Assembly: GCA_017399175.1 (NCBI GenBank)
Contig: JAFQEE010000018.1
Location: forward strand, 1 to 64,000
DNA from: Clostridia bacterium
GTDB lineage: Bacteria; Bacillota; Clostridia; Oscillospirales; Acutalibacteraceae
DNA: 64,000 nt
Direction of reading: 5' to 3'
Shown piece after piece: positions 1-8,812 of this stretch. Numbering within the stretch: position 1 is the stretch's first letter; each line of letters begins with the position of its first letter. The notes beneath the pieces were generated by a model, which did no database searches, was not told the origin of the DNA, and saw nothing but the letters and a program-made list of their open reading frames with translations. The position numbers and the translations under genes were made by a program.

Positions 1-40
1 TATTTCAATAATGAAAGATTATCTTACAAACTTAATTACA

Positions 41-75
41 AAACCCCTGTTCAATATAGGATTGAACAAGGGTTT
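41..75 (-). terminator. Terminator after the relaxase gene
   Basis: A 15-bp inverted repeat (41-55 with 61-75, one wobble, 5-nt loop) lies 57 bases past the stop of the relaxase gene. Read on the minus strand the stem is followed by a short T-run, so it fits the end of the mobilisation operon. Nothing else is seen in positions 1-132. Confidence 0.6.
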
Positions 76-132
76 GAATAATTGGTGGTTTTTACTGTCT
101 ACTTTTACTTGACAATTTCATTCAACTGGTGG

Positions 133-1881
133 TTATGATTTTTCAATTTCTTGTGTCTTATATGGTTCTTTTATGTTTGAATTAATTACATTAGCTCGTT
201 CTTGCACTACTTCAATCAATTCATTCACACTCATTTCACTATATTCTTTCTCTGTATTGCTTTGTTCCTTTTCATATATTGGTTCAAAGCATTTATCCAA
301 ATCATTGCCATAATAAAACTTAGGATTATTAGCTAATTTTACACTATCTAAAACAAAAACAAATTTGTCTATTTCATTTTGCGTTCTCATTTTGTCAGCA
401 TAAATTTCTTTCAACTTTTGCGACTGTTTTTCAACATTGTTTTTACTCTTATTTAATTCTTCAGTTATTTTATCTAATGTTGTCAATATATCAAATTCTT
501 CTTTTTTATAGCCATTGCGATACAAAACATATCTTGCATGTTTTTGTTCTTCAACTGTTCCCGTACCATTATAAACCATCAGGAAAGAATGATATAAATT
601 CTCATTCTTTTGAAGTTTCTTCTTCAACTCTTTTTCGATTTTTCGTTCCTTATGTAGAGAGATATTTAACTCGTCCCACTGACTCTCCAAGTTGTCCTTT
701 TTCTCTTCAAATTCTTTTACGCTCTTACAACCATATTGATTTTGACATCGCGCAGCTTGGAAATTGGCATCAAACATCATTTGCAATCGTTTATCTGTTT
801 CTACTTTTACACCACTTATGTAGAGCTGATTATCATAAATCTGTATTCCACTTACCTTCTGCTCTTTCAAAATGTGAACAGACACTTTTGTCATGATTTC
901 AGGTTCAGAAATGCTTTCAAAAACTATTCTTGACCATTCAAAGCCATATTTTTGAGCAAGCTCATAATTTCTCTCATAAGCTATCTCTTCCATATCGTTC
1001 AAAACATCAGGTATTACATTAGAATTTGAATTGCCATTTTTCCTTATTAAATTATAAAACAGAATTTTATCAATAAATTCAGCGGTATAGTACTCCCCTA
1101 ATGTTCTTCCTCTGATTATACCTTTTTTGCCTTCGTTATACTTAAAGCTAACAGTCTTTTCTGTATTTCTTGGCATTGATACATTATATTTATCCCGCAA
1201 CTTCTTCTCAAATTCTTCACGAGTCGTTGATTCAAGAGCAGTTCTCAAAATCTTTTCTCTTAATTTGTCTAATTCAGAAACGCGGTTATTTTTATGCATC
1301 TGCTGTTCTGCATAGTTATAATTATCACCTTTTACTTCAAGTGTTTCGTTCTTTTCCTGCTCTCTCTTTTTTCGAACTGCAGCACGCCAATTAAACGGTT
1401 CAATGCCATATAATTCATATGAAATATGGTTCACATAATCCTTTCTTTCAATCAGGTCTTTATCTGTTCTGTCAATCTTTTTTCCGGTTTCCATATTAAC
1501 GGAATTTGTACAGATATGAATATGACAATACTTTTTATCTAAATGGACAGCCAAAACAGATTGATGTTTGGGATAAAATTGTTTCAGATAACATTTGCCT
1601 ATTGTCATTGCCATTTTTGGCGTGACATTTTCTATACCTTTAAAATTGATAACAGTATGATAATATTTTCGTTCATCATAACTTTTATTTTTATTCCAAA
1701 GCTTATTTACATCTTTAAATTCTGCATACATTTTCTCAGGTGATTCGGAATCATCTGTAATCATATTGTATGTTTCCACCCACCGTTTTCCATTTTCATC
1801 AATTGTTTTTTCTGGATTAGTAATATATTTTATGTTTTTCAAAGCTGTACTTTTACAAGCTTTTTCCTTCTGTATCGGCAT
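133..1881 (-). CDS. mobA: MOBP-type relaxase / mobilisation nuclease
   Basis: This protein of about 582 residues should nick its oriT and lead a DNA strand through a conjugation pore borrowed from another element. The N-terminal half carries the relaxase signature: a conserved early segment 'KSTALKNIKYITNPEKT' and the metal-binding 'CHIHICTN' histidine motif. The C-terminal half is charged and coiled-coil-like. The open frame reaches 1953, but ATG 1881 (MPIQKEK) is the better start: it has an AGGAG box upstream and sits one base after the mobC stop, so translation is probably coupled. No coupling protein or type IV secretion gene lies nearby, so the element would be mobilisable rather than self-transmissible. 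The family is clear; the exact MOBP subgroup is not. Confidence 0.88.
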   Translation of the reverse strand: MPIQKEKACKSTALKNIKYITNPEKTIDENGKRWVETYNMITDDSESPEKMYAEFKDVNKLWNKNKSYDERKYYHTVINFKGIENVTPKMAMTIGKCYLKQFYPKHQSVLAVHLDKKYCHIHICTNSVNMETGKKIDRTDKDLIERKDYVNHISYELYGIEPFNWRAAVRKKREQEKNETLEVKGDNYNYAEQQMHKNNRVSELDKLREKILRTALESTTREEFEKKLRDKYNVSMPRNTEKTVSFKYNEGKKGIIRGRTLGEYYTAEFIDKILFYNLIRKNGNSNSNVIPDVLNDMEEIAYERNYELAQKYGFEWSRIVFESISEPEIMTKVSVHILKEQKVSGIQIYDNQLYISGVKVETDKRLQMMFDANFQAARCQNQYGCKSVKEFEEKKDNLESQWDELNISLHKERKIEKELKKKLQKNENLYHSFLMVYNGTGTVEEQKHARYVLYRNGYKKEEFDILTTLDKITEELNKSKNNVEKQSQKLKEIYADKMRTQNEIDKFVFVLDSVKLANNPKFYYGNDLDKCFEPIYEKEQSNTEKEYSEMSVNELIEVVQERANVINSNIKEPYKTQEIEKS

Positions 1882-1882
1882 A

Positions 1883-2290
1883 TTATTCGAGCTCCTTTTC
1901 TTTAATTTCACACAATAAATCAATAACTTTTTTATTACTTTCCTTTGCTTCATACAAAATTATTGTAAAGTTTTCAATGGCATTTTCCATGTTTGTATAT
2001 ACATATTCCTTTGTTTCTAGGTCATTAACATATTCATTTAATGCCCTTGCAATCTGATTGATGTTTATTCCTTGTCTTCTAATTTCGATTATTGTTTCGG
2101 TTAGATTTTCAATAATAATTACATCTTTATCTTCAATGCATTTTAGAATAAAATCCGTTCGATTTAATTTTGATTTTAATATTTTTTCACTTACTTTTTT
2201 GAATTCATCTTCTGTTAGGCGAAGATTAAAACTTTTATTTCGCACTCGGTTAATATCTTTTTCACTGCGCTTTTTCTTGTTTTTACTCAT
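1883..2290 (-). CDS. mobC: MobC-like relaxosome accessory protein
   Basis: The 135-aa basic protein begins with a lysine/arginine-rich tail and a ribbon-helix-helix-like stretch ('FNLRLTEDEFKKVSEKI'). It ends with the conserved MobC segment 'RRQGININQIARALNE'. MobC proteins bind oriT and help the relaxase open the DNA. It is the first gene of a two-gene operon with the relaxase, and the candidate oriT lies immediately upstream, the usual arrangement. The stop TAA is one base before the relaxase start. An RBS-like AGGAGG lies before its ATG. Confidence 0.85.
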   Translation of the reverse strand: MSKNKKKRSEKDINRVRNKSFNLRLTEDEFKKVSEKILKSKLNRTDFILKCIEDKDVIIIENLTETIIEIRRQGININQIARALNEYVNDLETKEYVYTNMENAIENFTIILYEAKESNKKVIDLLCEIKEKELE

Positions 2291-2354
2291 AACAAACTAC
2301 CTCCTTCCTTCTTTTTTCGCTTGTTAAAAACTCTAAAAAGACAGACATGACTTT

Positions 2355-2460
2355 TTTAAGCACAAGTATTTGTGCGTGAATTCAGACTGGGTCAAGGGCT
2401 GTCAAGGCCCTGCGAGGGTGGTGTGGCGTCCCACACCCGCTCCTCGCTATATCCTATCCG
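2355..2460. other. Candidate oriT of the MOBP module
   Basis: About 70-170 bases upstream of mobC are three nested inverted repeats: GCACAA/TTGTGC (2360-2375), AGGGC/GCCCT (2395-2411) and GGTGTGG/CCACACC (2420-2437). Just beyond is CTATATCCTATCCG (2447-2460), which partly resembles the RP4-family nic sequence ATCCTG. GC content rises sharply here against the AT-rich surroundings. Position next to mobC plus repeats plus nic-like sequence supports an oriT; the nick position is inferred only. Confidence 0.5.
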
Positions 2461-2510
2461 TTTTATTTCTATCCCGCTTGATTATCTAATGCAAAAAACG
2501 TCTTTAAAAA

Positions 2511-2552
2511 ACAAAAAGCCACCCTACTGGTAAGTAGAGTGACTTCGTTTTT
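2511..2552. terminator. Bidirectional terminator-like hairpin
   Basis: Arms at 2518-2528 and 2533-2543 pair with two mismatches around a GGTA loop. A-rich sequence precedes and T-rich sequence follows, so it could stop transcription from either side. The following stretch (2553-2990) is AT-rich and holds no gene or motif that I can support. Confidence 0.5.
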
Positions 2553-2987
2553 TAGAAATCATTAATTTTAGTTAAGCACGCCATAAGACGCTCATTATTT
2601 TTAATACTCTAAAAATATTAATTAAACTATGTTGGGTGGGTTCTATTTGTTGAACCTCAATTATTTGGAGAAAAACTCCTTATCTATATATATTATTTTA
2701 GCATAAAGCTATTGAAGAATCAAGTTTTTTGACACAATATATTGGGGTTGAATATAATTATTCGTCGTGAAAGAAGAGTAGAATTTAGGCAAATCTAACT
2801 TCAAGGCCTAATTTTTAGAATTTAAATTTAATACTACTCCGGCCCAATGTAACGCAATGCTTTCGTTATTATAATACCGCTATATGTATAATCCATTCTC
2901 ATAAGGATGCAACATTCGGTTGGTGACGATTTATTTAACGTAAAACTTAAAATTCATGAAACAAAAAAATAATAATCAACAACATCG

Positions 2988-3041
2988 TTGCAAAAAAATA
3001 ATCCCCTTATTGCAGTTTTTGTTCTGCAATAGGGGGATTAT
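2988..3041 (-). terminator. Terminator of the small secreted-protein gene
   Basis: An 18-bp stem (2998-3015 with 3024-3041, one mismatch) has an 8-nt loop. On the minus strand it is followed by a run of seven Ts. It lies 38 bases past the stop of the gene ending at 3080. Confidence 0.8.
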
Positions 3042-3079
3042 CTGTTTTGGGTTGATTGGGTTGATTGGCTTAATGCTTT

Positions 3080-3487
3080 TTAATCCGGATAGTCGTATGT
3101 AACATGAGTTTCGCCACCAGCTGTGCAAGTTACCTTAATTCTGTAGTCTGCAAATATATTGATAAGTCTATCTTCTTCAAGAAGAATAGCAGTTCCTGTG
3201 CCCGATTTTGTCCATGTTTCAATGGTTTCATAGCCGGTTGATTTTTCCTTTTGCAATTCGATTTTAATATAAAGTGATGTTGAATATTTTGCTGTAAGAG
3301 ATACTGATGATGTTGAGTTTATTCCACTAATTGAAAAGCCAGTTGAAACTGCATCAATAGTCGAAAAACGGGGCATTATAGTGTTTTCCTCTTCGTTGTT
3401 ATTAGCGGAAGTATTGATTGCAAAAATGGATATAAGCATCGTAAGAATTAAAATTATACTAAAACTTTTTTTTATATTATTTGACAT
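3080..3487 (-). CDS. Small secreted protein of unknown function
   Basis: The 135-aa protein starts with a clear signal peptide (KKS... then 'FSIILILTMLISIFAI'). The mature part of about 105 residues is rich in Ser/Thr and beta-strand patterns, including 'STIDAVSTGFSISG' and 'KIELQKEKSTGYETIETW'. This resembles short exported beta-sandwich proteins common in gut Clostridia, possibly the DUF6147 type, which I cannot confirm. The ATG has an AAGGGGTGA ribosome site. It is 50 bases downstream of the anti-sigma gene on the same strand and may be co-transcribed with it. Function unknown. Confidence 0.7.
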   Translation of the reverse strand: MSNNIKKSFSIILILTMLISIFAINTSANNNEEENTIMPRFSTIDAVSTGFSISGINSTSSVSLTAKYSTSLYIKIELQKEKSTGYETIETWTKSGTGTAILLEEDRLINIFADYRIKVTCTAGGETHVTYDYPD

Positions 3488-3537
3488 TTTTTCACCCCTT
3501 TAAAACTATATCGTAATTAAAGGAATATATGTTAGCA

Positions 3538-4167
3538 TTATTCTACTGTTTTTGCAATTTTTAATAATTCTTCTAAGGTCAATGTACCACTAATTCGATA
3601 TATGTAATCGTTGGTTGTCCAAATAAGGTTATTTACATCTTCATTTCCTTTACAATAAACATATTTTACTCCATCAATTATTTTTTCTTCAGATATGAAA
3701 TTTTCAGTGTCGAATTCAACTTTTATTATTGATGAGTATTTTAAAATTGTAATGACTTTTCCATTATAACTGTTGTATATATTCAATATTTGCTTATTAG
3801 ATTTTAATTTTTCTGTAAGGTCATACCCTTCTGGTACATACCCAACTTTTATTTCACCGGCAACAGAGTTTTTATTGTTTTCTGTAAGTTTATATGTACT
3901 ATACTCATCAAACTTATCAAGCATAAACTCTCGTGATGACGGAATAACAAATGCTGTAAGCAACAATGCAAACAAGACCGCTGCAACAAGCATAACCTTA
4001 ATAGCTTTTGTTGTGAATCTGTGATATCGGTCATTTCGCATTTTATTGAAAAGATTTCTTTTCCACTTTTCGTGCTTTTTACTGCATTCTGCTTCAGGAA
4101 TTATATCAGGAAATGTGTCTGACCATTTATTTAATGACATTTCACAGGCAATTGTTAAATTATTCAT
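3538..4167 (-). CDS. Membrane anti-sigma-like protein with DUF4367-type domain
   Basis: The 209-aa protein has a cytosolic N-terminus (about 1-55), one transmembrane helix (about 57-75, 'VMLVAAVLFALLLTAFVI') and an extracellular part. The extracellular part has the DUF4367 pattern: 'VGYVPEGYDL...', a central 'EEKIIDGVKYVYCKG', and a final 'LTLEELLKIAKTVE'. Such proteins sit next to ECF sigma factor genes and hold the sigma factor at the membrane until an outside signal arrives. Its start overlaps the sigma-factor stop by 8 bases, which suggests coupled translation. The exact signal is unknown. Confidence 0.75.
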   Translation of the reverse strand: MNNLTIACEMSLNKWSDTFPDIIPEAECSKKHEKWKRNLFNKMRNDRYHRFTTKAIKVMLVAAVLFALLLTAFVIPSSREFMLDKFDEYSTYKLTENNKNSVAGEIKVGYVPEGYDLTEKLKSNKQILNIYNSYNGKVITILKYSSIIKVEFDTENFISEEKIIDGVKYVYCKGNEDVNNLIWTTNDYIYRISGTLTLEELLKIAKTVE

Positions 4168-4705
4168 TGTTCTCAGCTTCCTTTATATAATTTCTTACAA
4201 AATGCATTCCGTGCATACATTTTTGTCTTACAGTTGTTTCTGTTATTCCTGTTTTCTGAGAAATCTCTTTACCACTGTACTGATAAAAATATTTTAAATA
4301 GAAAACATACCGATATTCTTCAGGCATCGCACTGACAGCCTGCTCCAAAAGAAAAATATCACACCTATCGAACTCTTCAATAGAAAGATTTTTAAATTCT
4401 GATATGTCATCCTCAACAACATTTTCAAGGTGTTTTTTCTCTTTGCGATACATATCAACAGAGATTCCTTTTGCAACTATTCGAACATAGTTTCTAAATC
4501 TTTTATCGTTAAAATCCTGATTAATGTTATGAAAATCCTTTGCAAAACGAAGCATGATTTCTTGTGCACAGTCCTCAGCAGCTTCTCTTGTTCTTAAATG
4601 GTCTTTAGCAATCAAATAAACTGTACTGTAAAACTTGTTATAAAATTCTATAAATCGTGACTCATCTTCCGGATTTTCAAGTAAAGCTAAATATAATGAA
4701 ATCAT
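4160..4705 (-). CDS. ECF-type RNA polymerase sigma factor
   Basis: The 181-aa protein contains region 2 at about 20-90 ('AAEDCAQEIMLRFAKDF', then 'FRNYVRIVAKGISVDMYRK'). Region 4, with a helix-turn-helix, is at about 120-175 ('MPEEYRYVFYLKYFYQYSG', 'ISQKTGITETTVRQKCMHG'). Length and layout fit ECF sigma factors. A strong AAGGAGAG site precedes ATG 4705. It leads an operon with the membrane anti-sigma-like gene and is divergent from the large secreted lipase-like gene at 4982. The neighbouring exported proteins are its likely targets; this is inferred from position only. Confidence 0.88.
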   Translation of the reverse strand: MISLYLALLENPEDESRFIEFYNKFYSTVYLIAKDHLRTREAAEDCAQEIMLRFAKDFHNINQDFNDKRFRNYVRIVAKGISVDMYRKEKKHLENVVEDDISEFKNLSIEEFDRCDIFLLEQAVSAMPEEYRYVFYLKYFYQYSGKEISQKTGITETTVRQKCMHGMHFVRNYIKEAENNE

Positions 4706-4929
4706 ATATTATCTCTCCTTTTATAAAGGAATTATATCCTAATTCGACAAATAACACAAGATTAATTTTGATTTCAATAAATTGTTTAGTTTTACTTAAA
4801 ACATTATCTTTTCAATAATGGCGTTTTCGTTAATTTCCATATCGTTTTTGTTATTTGTGTTGCATATTTCATAATAATTTTTTAATATGAAAATTGTTAA
4901 ATGTTATTTTTGTATTGGAGGTGTTCGAC

Positions 4930-4959
4930 ATGGTTAAATATGCATTTATGGGACGCTAA
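4930..4959 (+). promoter_or_regulatory. Nine-codon leader ORF before the lipase-like gene
   Basis: A perfect GGAGGT site (4917-4922) sits 7 bases before ATG 4930. The ORF encodes MVKYAFMGR and ends with TAA 22 bases before the start of the 1224-aa gene. The spacing and the strong ribosome site suggest that it is translated and may tune the downstream gene. A similar four-codon ORF precedes the RHS gene. Confidence 0.35.
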
Positions 4960-4981
4960 ATAATAGAAAAGGAGATAAATT

Positions 4982-7900
4982 ATGCGAAAATTATTTGCCA
5001 AAACGATTTCAATTATCCTTGCTTTTGCCATGGTATTTACTAGTTCACTAGTCACCACGTATGCATTAAACGAAAAGCAAAAAAACAACATAGAAGTTAT
5101 GTCGATAAATAGCGAATCTGTAATTATTGACGAAGAAGAAAACCTTAGAGGTGAATTCGAAAAACACTTCCTATGCGAAGATGGTTCGTATGTTGTTGCT
5201 ACATATCCTAATCCTGTTCACTACAAAGAAAATGGCGAGTGGAAAGAGATAAACAATAGTTTAAGACTCGCCAATGATGTAAAAAGTGAATCAGGAAAAG
5301 CCATGTATGTGACTAAGTCAAGTCCAACAAATATTAGCATTCCTGAAAGTTTCTCAAACGAGCAAAAAATTTCTGCAACAAATAAAGGTTATACAATAAG
5401 CTTCGGTGTCAATAATGCAGAAAATGCTCAATTGAATAAAACTGCAACGGTAATCAATGATATTGATAATTTGTCATCTGTTAAAAACACAAATGAAGTT
5501 TCACTATTTAAAACTTCATCAGTTACATCAGCTAACACTACAACTGATAAAAAAAGCAAAATAGAAACATATAACAATGATATAATGACTGTTAAAAACC
5601 AAGCAGGTGCTGTTGTATATGAGGATATATTCTACAATACGGATTTGGAATATATTGTTACTACTAACAGTATCAAGGAAAATATAGTTGTTAACGAGAA
5701 ACAAGATGAATACATCTATAGTTTTGATATGGACTTTGGTGAATTAATTCCTGTTGTACATGAGGACAATTCAATAAGTTTAGTCGAATCTGAGCAATCA
5801 AATGAAGCAATATTTTATATTGAAGCTCCATATATGTATGATGCCAATGGTGCTGAAAGCATTGATATTGATATGTCTTTGGTTAAAAAAGATAATATCT
5901 ATATTATGACACTTGAAGCAAGTTCAACATGGATAAACAATTTAGATAGAGTCTTTCCTATTATCATTGACCCAACAATATATTTATCGTTCAATGATGT
6001 GTTTGTTATTAACGGTTTATATAATGGTTCCCCAAGAGTGAGAAAAGAACTTCGTGTCGGAAGAAATATAGCTAATCTTACCAGAACATATATTAAACCT
6101 ACTATCCCCACAAACATACCTACCGGAAGTTATATTGAAAACGCCGACTTGATTTTGAAACAAGATTATTATTACTCAGCATTAGGTGCAGGTAATATTG
6201 ATATTATTGCTTTCGATTGTTGCAATGTGGATTATTGGTCACCTGATAGTATATCCTGGAAAGAGCAACCTGTTGATAAGTCAAACAATGGATATAACAA
6301 TAGTAATTTGATAGAGTTATCATCTATTAGTGCTAGTTCGGATACAGACACATACTCATTTGATATTAAAGAAGCTGTTAATAAATGGCTTAATGCAGGT
6401 GTTAACAATGGTATAATGCTTGCATCATCTAACGAATCAACAAAAGTACAAGTCGATTTTCATTCTTCAAGAGCCAAAGATTCAAGCAATTATCCAGAAA
6501 TGCATATAACTTATACTGCTCCTTCTGTGGATATTTCAAATTGGGAAACTGATAGTCAATCTAGCGAAAAATCATTTACAATAAATGCCGGAAATAGTTG
6601 GACTGCATACACAGATGTTGAATGGATTTCTTTAAGTGCAACATCCGGCACACCCGTCGATGGTTCCAGTGTAAACAAAATAATTGTTACCGAAAATACA
6701 TCTGTTGAAAATAGAACTGGAAATGTAACAATAAAAATAGGTAATACTGTCATTGGTTCAATTGTTGTCACTCAATTAGGTACCGAACCAAGTCTGATTC
6801 TTAGCAGTTATGATTTATTTGTTGACCATAATGAGTTTTCGAAAACCGTTAATGTCACATCAAATATAGATTGGGAACCATATACAGAAGATAATTGGAT
6901 AACAATTGAAAAAGAACAGATAAATAATAGTGAAAGCAAATTAAACATAACAGTTTCTGAAAATGCTACAAATCAGACGAGAGTCGGGGAAATTGTAATA
7001 CATTCAAATTACATTGAACCTCAAATTATTAAGATTACTCAGTTAGACCAAGTGACAGGATATTTTTACGAAATAAATGCAAATAATACAGCCATTACTT
7101 GGAAAGAGTCCTCTGAATATAATCATGCTCTTGCAACATGGTCAATGTATTTAAGCAATGCAGCATATAATCCTCTACCTGAGGATATGTTGTTAAATAT
7201 TCCAAAAGGTTTTATGACTGACTTCACAACTATTGAGAGTGTACTGATAGATAATAATTTTGAAGATATTGAGCAATATCATTATGATGAAGCACAAATC
7301 AATACAGCTGCACACACAATATCACACAAAAAAATTATTAATGTAGATGGCTCATATAAAACTTTAATCACTATCGCAGTTCGTGGCACGGCAGCATCTA
7401 TTGAGTGGCTTACAGATGTTGTTAGTTTCCTTCAAAATCAACAAACGGGATTTCTTGGTGCAAAAAATGATGTGCTTGTCAATTTAAATGAATATCTTGA
7501 TACATATGAAGATTGTTTTGAGGATGAAAAAATCATTTTGGTAACTGGACACAGTTTAGGAGCAGCAGTAGCGAATTTGGTTGGAGACGCATTGAATAAT
7601 AGCGAAGAATGGGGTTCTGACAGTGTATATGCTTATACTTTTGCAACACCAAATGTTGGTAACCAACTTAATTCAGAACATTTGAATATATTTAACATAC
7701 TGAATAGAAGTGATTATGTTACACTTTTGCCGTGTAGTCTAATTCCATCTGCCATTGCCGGTGAATATCGTTGGGGCAGACACGGTATTGATATACCGGT
7801 ATCAATGACACACGGTGAAGACATTGCTAAAAACCACAAAATGGATACATATTATAATTTTATGACTTCACAACCAGAAGCTCTGAATTATGTTGGTATA

Positions 7901-8656
7901 ATGGCCCTTTCTAATAATGATGTTCGTATGGGAATTCTTCCAACACTATTAAGTATGAAATGCCCGGTTGGCGTTACGGTATATAATGATGCCGGAGAAA
8001 TCATGGCTTACGAAAGTCAACAAGCTACCGCCACATATTCAGAAGAACAAAATGCAGTTACAAGCGACGTTGTTTCATGGATTTCTGAAGATGGAGAAAA
8101 GGTTTTCTTTATTCCTTATGGCAGTGATGCTTCATCTGTAAGTATTGAAGCATATGATTATGGAACTATGACCTTTTCAATTGCTAAGGTAGATACACTA
8201 ACTAACAATTATAGCGAAATAAAAACATTTAATAACATTAGTTTATATCCTGAAAAAGAATTTTTACTTGGAATTTCTGAATATGTTTCAATAGAAAATA
8301 CTAGATTGTATGTAGTTGAAAATGGTGTTGTTGTTGATGAAATTACCGATTTAAATCCTCCGCTTAAAGGTATATCTGTTGATAATACGCATGTGACATA
8401 TGGAACTTCAACTACAATAACCATTTCAACTGATAAAGAAGTATCAGAAATTAGATTGGTAAATACAGTTGACGGAACAAGTACATCATACACTTTAAAC
8501 GATAATGCTAATGTTAATGTGACTGAAAATGAGGATAGTATCATATGGACAATTCAGAATACATATGCTATAGGTAACTGGGTATATGATGTTTCTGTTA
8601 AACTAGACGATACTTGGTACCATACAAGCAAGGCGTTTGCAATTACAGTTATTTAG
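4982..8656 (+). CDS. Large secreted DNRLRE-BACON-lipase protein
   Basis: The 1224-aa protein begins with a signal peptide (about 1-29). The N-terminal segment is shared with the RHS protein at 10057 ('PVHYKENGEWKEINNSL'). A DNRLRE-type beta module follows (about 340-500, 'FDIKEAVNKWLNAGVNNGI'), then two BACON-like repeats ('WISLSATSG', 'NWITIEKEQ'; about 505-600 and 605-690). A class 3 lipase-like domain (about 730-930) contains the nucleophile motif GHSLG with Ser858. The C-terminal 290 residues are beta-rich and unassigned. It probably acts outside the cell on lipid or ester substrates. No sortase motif is seen. AAGGAG lies before ATG 4982. Confidence 0.8.
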   Translation: MRKLFAKTISIILAFAMVFTSSLVTTYALNEKQKNNIEVMSINSESVIIDEEENLRGEFEKHFLCEDGSYVVATYPNPVHYKENGEWKEINNSLRLANDVKSESGKAMYVTKSSPTNISIPESFSNEQKISATNKGYTISFGVNNAENAQLNKTATVINDIDNLSSVKNTNEVSLFKTSSVTSANTTTDKKSKIETYNNDIMTVKNQAGAVVYEDIFYNTDLEYIVTTNSIKENIVVNEKQDEYIYSFDMDFGELIPVVHEDNSISLVESEQSNEAIFYIEAPYMYDANGAESIDIDMSLVKKDNIYIMTLEASSTWINNLDRVFPIIIDPTIYLSFNDVFVINGLYNGSPRVRKELRVGRNIANLTRTYIKPTIPTNIPTGSYIENADLILKQDYYYSALGAGNIDIIAFDCCNVDYWSPDSISWKEQPVDKSNNGYNNSNLIELSSISASSDTDTYSFDIKEAVNKWLNAGVNNGIMLASSNESTKVQVDFHSSRAKDSSNYPEMHITYTAPSVDISNWETDSQSSEKSFTINAGNSWTAYTDVEWISLSATSGTPVDGSSVNKIIVTENTSVENRTGNVTIKIGNTVIGSIVVTQLGTEPSLILSSYDLFVDHNEFSKTVNVTSNIDWEPYTEDNWITIEKEQINNSESKLNITVSENATNQTRVGEIVIHSNYIEPQIIKITQLDQVTGYFYEINANNTAITWKESSEYNHALATWSMYLSNAAYNPLPEDMLLNIPKGFMTDFTTIESVLIDNNFEDIEQYHYDEAQINTAAHTISHKKIINVDGSYKTLITIAVRGTAASIEWLTDVVSFLQNQQTGFLGAKNDVLVNLNEYLDTYEDCFEDEKIILVTGHSLGAAVANLVGDALNNSEEWGSDSVYAYTFATPNVGNQLNSEHLNIFNILNRSDYVTLLPCSLIPSAIAGEYRWGRHGIDIPVSMTHGEDIAKNHKMDTYYNFMTSQPEALNYVGIMALSNNDVRMGILPTLLSMKCPVGVTVYNDAGEIMAYESQQATATYSEEQNAVTSDVVSWISEDGEKVFFIPYGSDASSVSIEAYDYGTMTFSIAKVDTLTNNYSEIKTFNNISLYPEKEFLLGISEYVSIENTRLYVVENGVVVDEITDLNPPLKGISVDNTHVTYGTSTTITISTDKEVSEIRLVNTVDGTSTSYTLNDNANVNVTENEDSIIWTIQNTYAIGNWVYDVSVKLDDTWYHTSKAFAITVI

Positions 8657-8720
8657 AAAGATATGAAAATTAAATAATTGTAAAGTTGCTTTATGATATC
8701 CTATAAATTAATTTGTACTG

Positions 8721-8779
8721 GTCGTTGAGTATTTTTGAATAAGTTTATATGGGTAATAAAAACAAAACTACTCAACGAC
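8721..8779 (+). repeat. 11-bp inverted repeat between two secreted-protein genes
   Basis: GTCGTTGAGTA (8721-8731) and its exact complement (8769-8779) enclose 37 bases of AT-rich DNA. It sits between the stop of the lipase-like gene and the next start. It may form a long-loop hairpin that attenuates read-through. No T-run follows on the plus strand. Confidence 0.45.
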
Positions 8780-8812
8780 ATTTGAAAACAATAATTAGAA
8801 AGGAATGACTTT

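Noticed and set aside
8721..8779. Invertible promoter between 11-bp inverted repeats
   Set aside because: The 37-bp interior has no convincing promoter boxes and is too short for known invertible switches; no invertase is adjacent.
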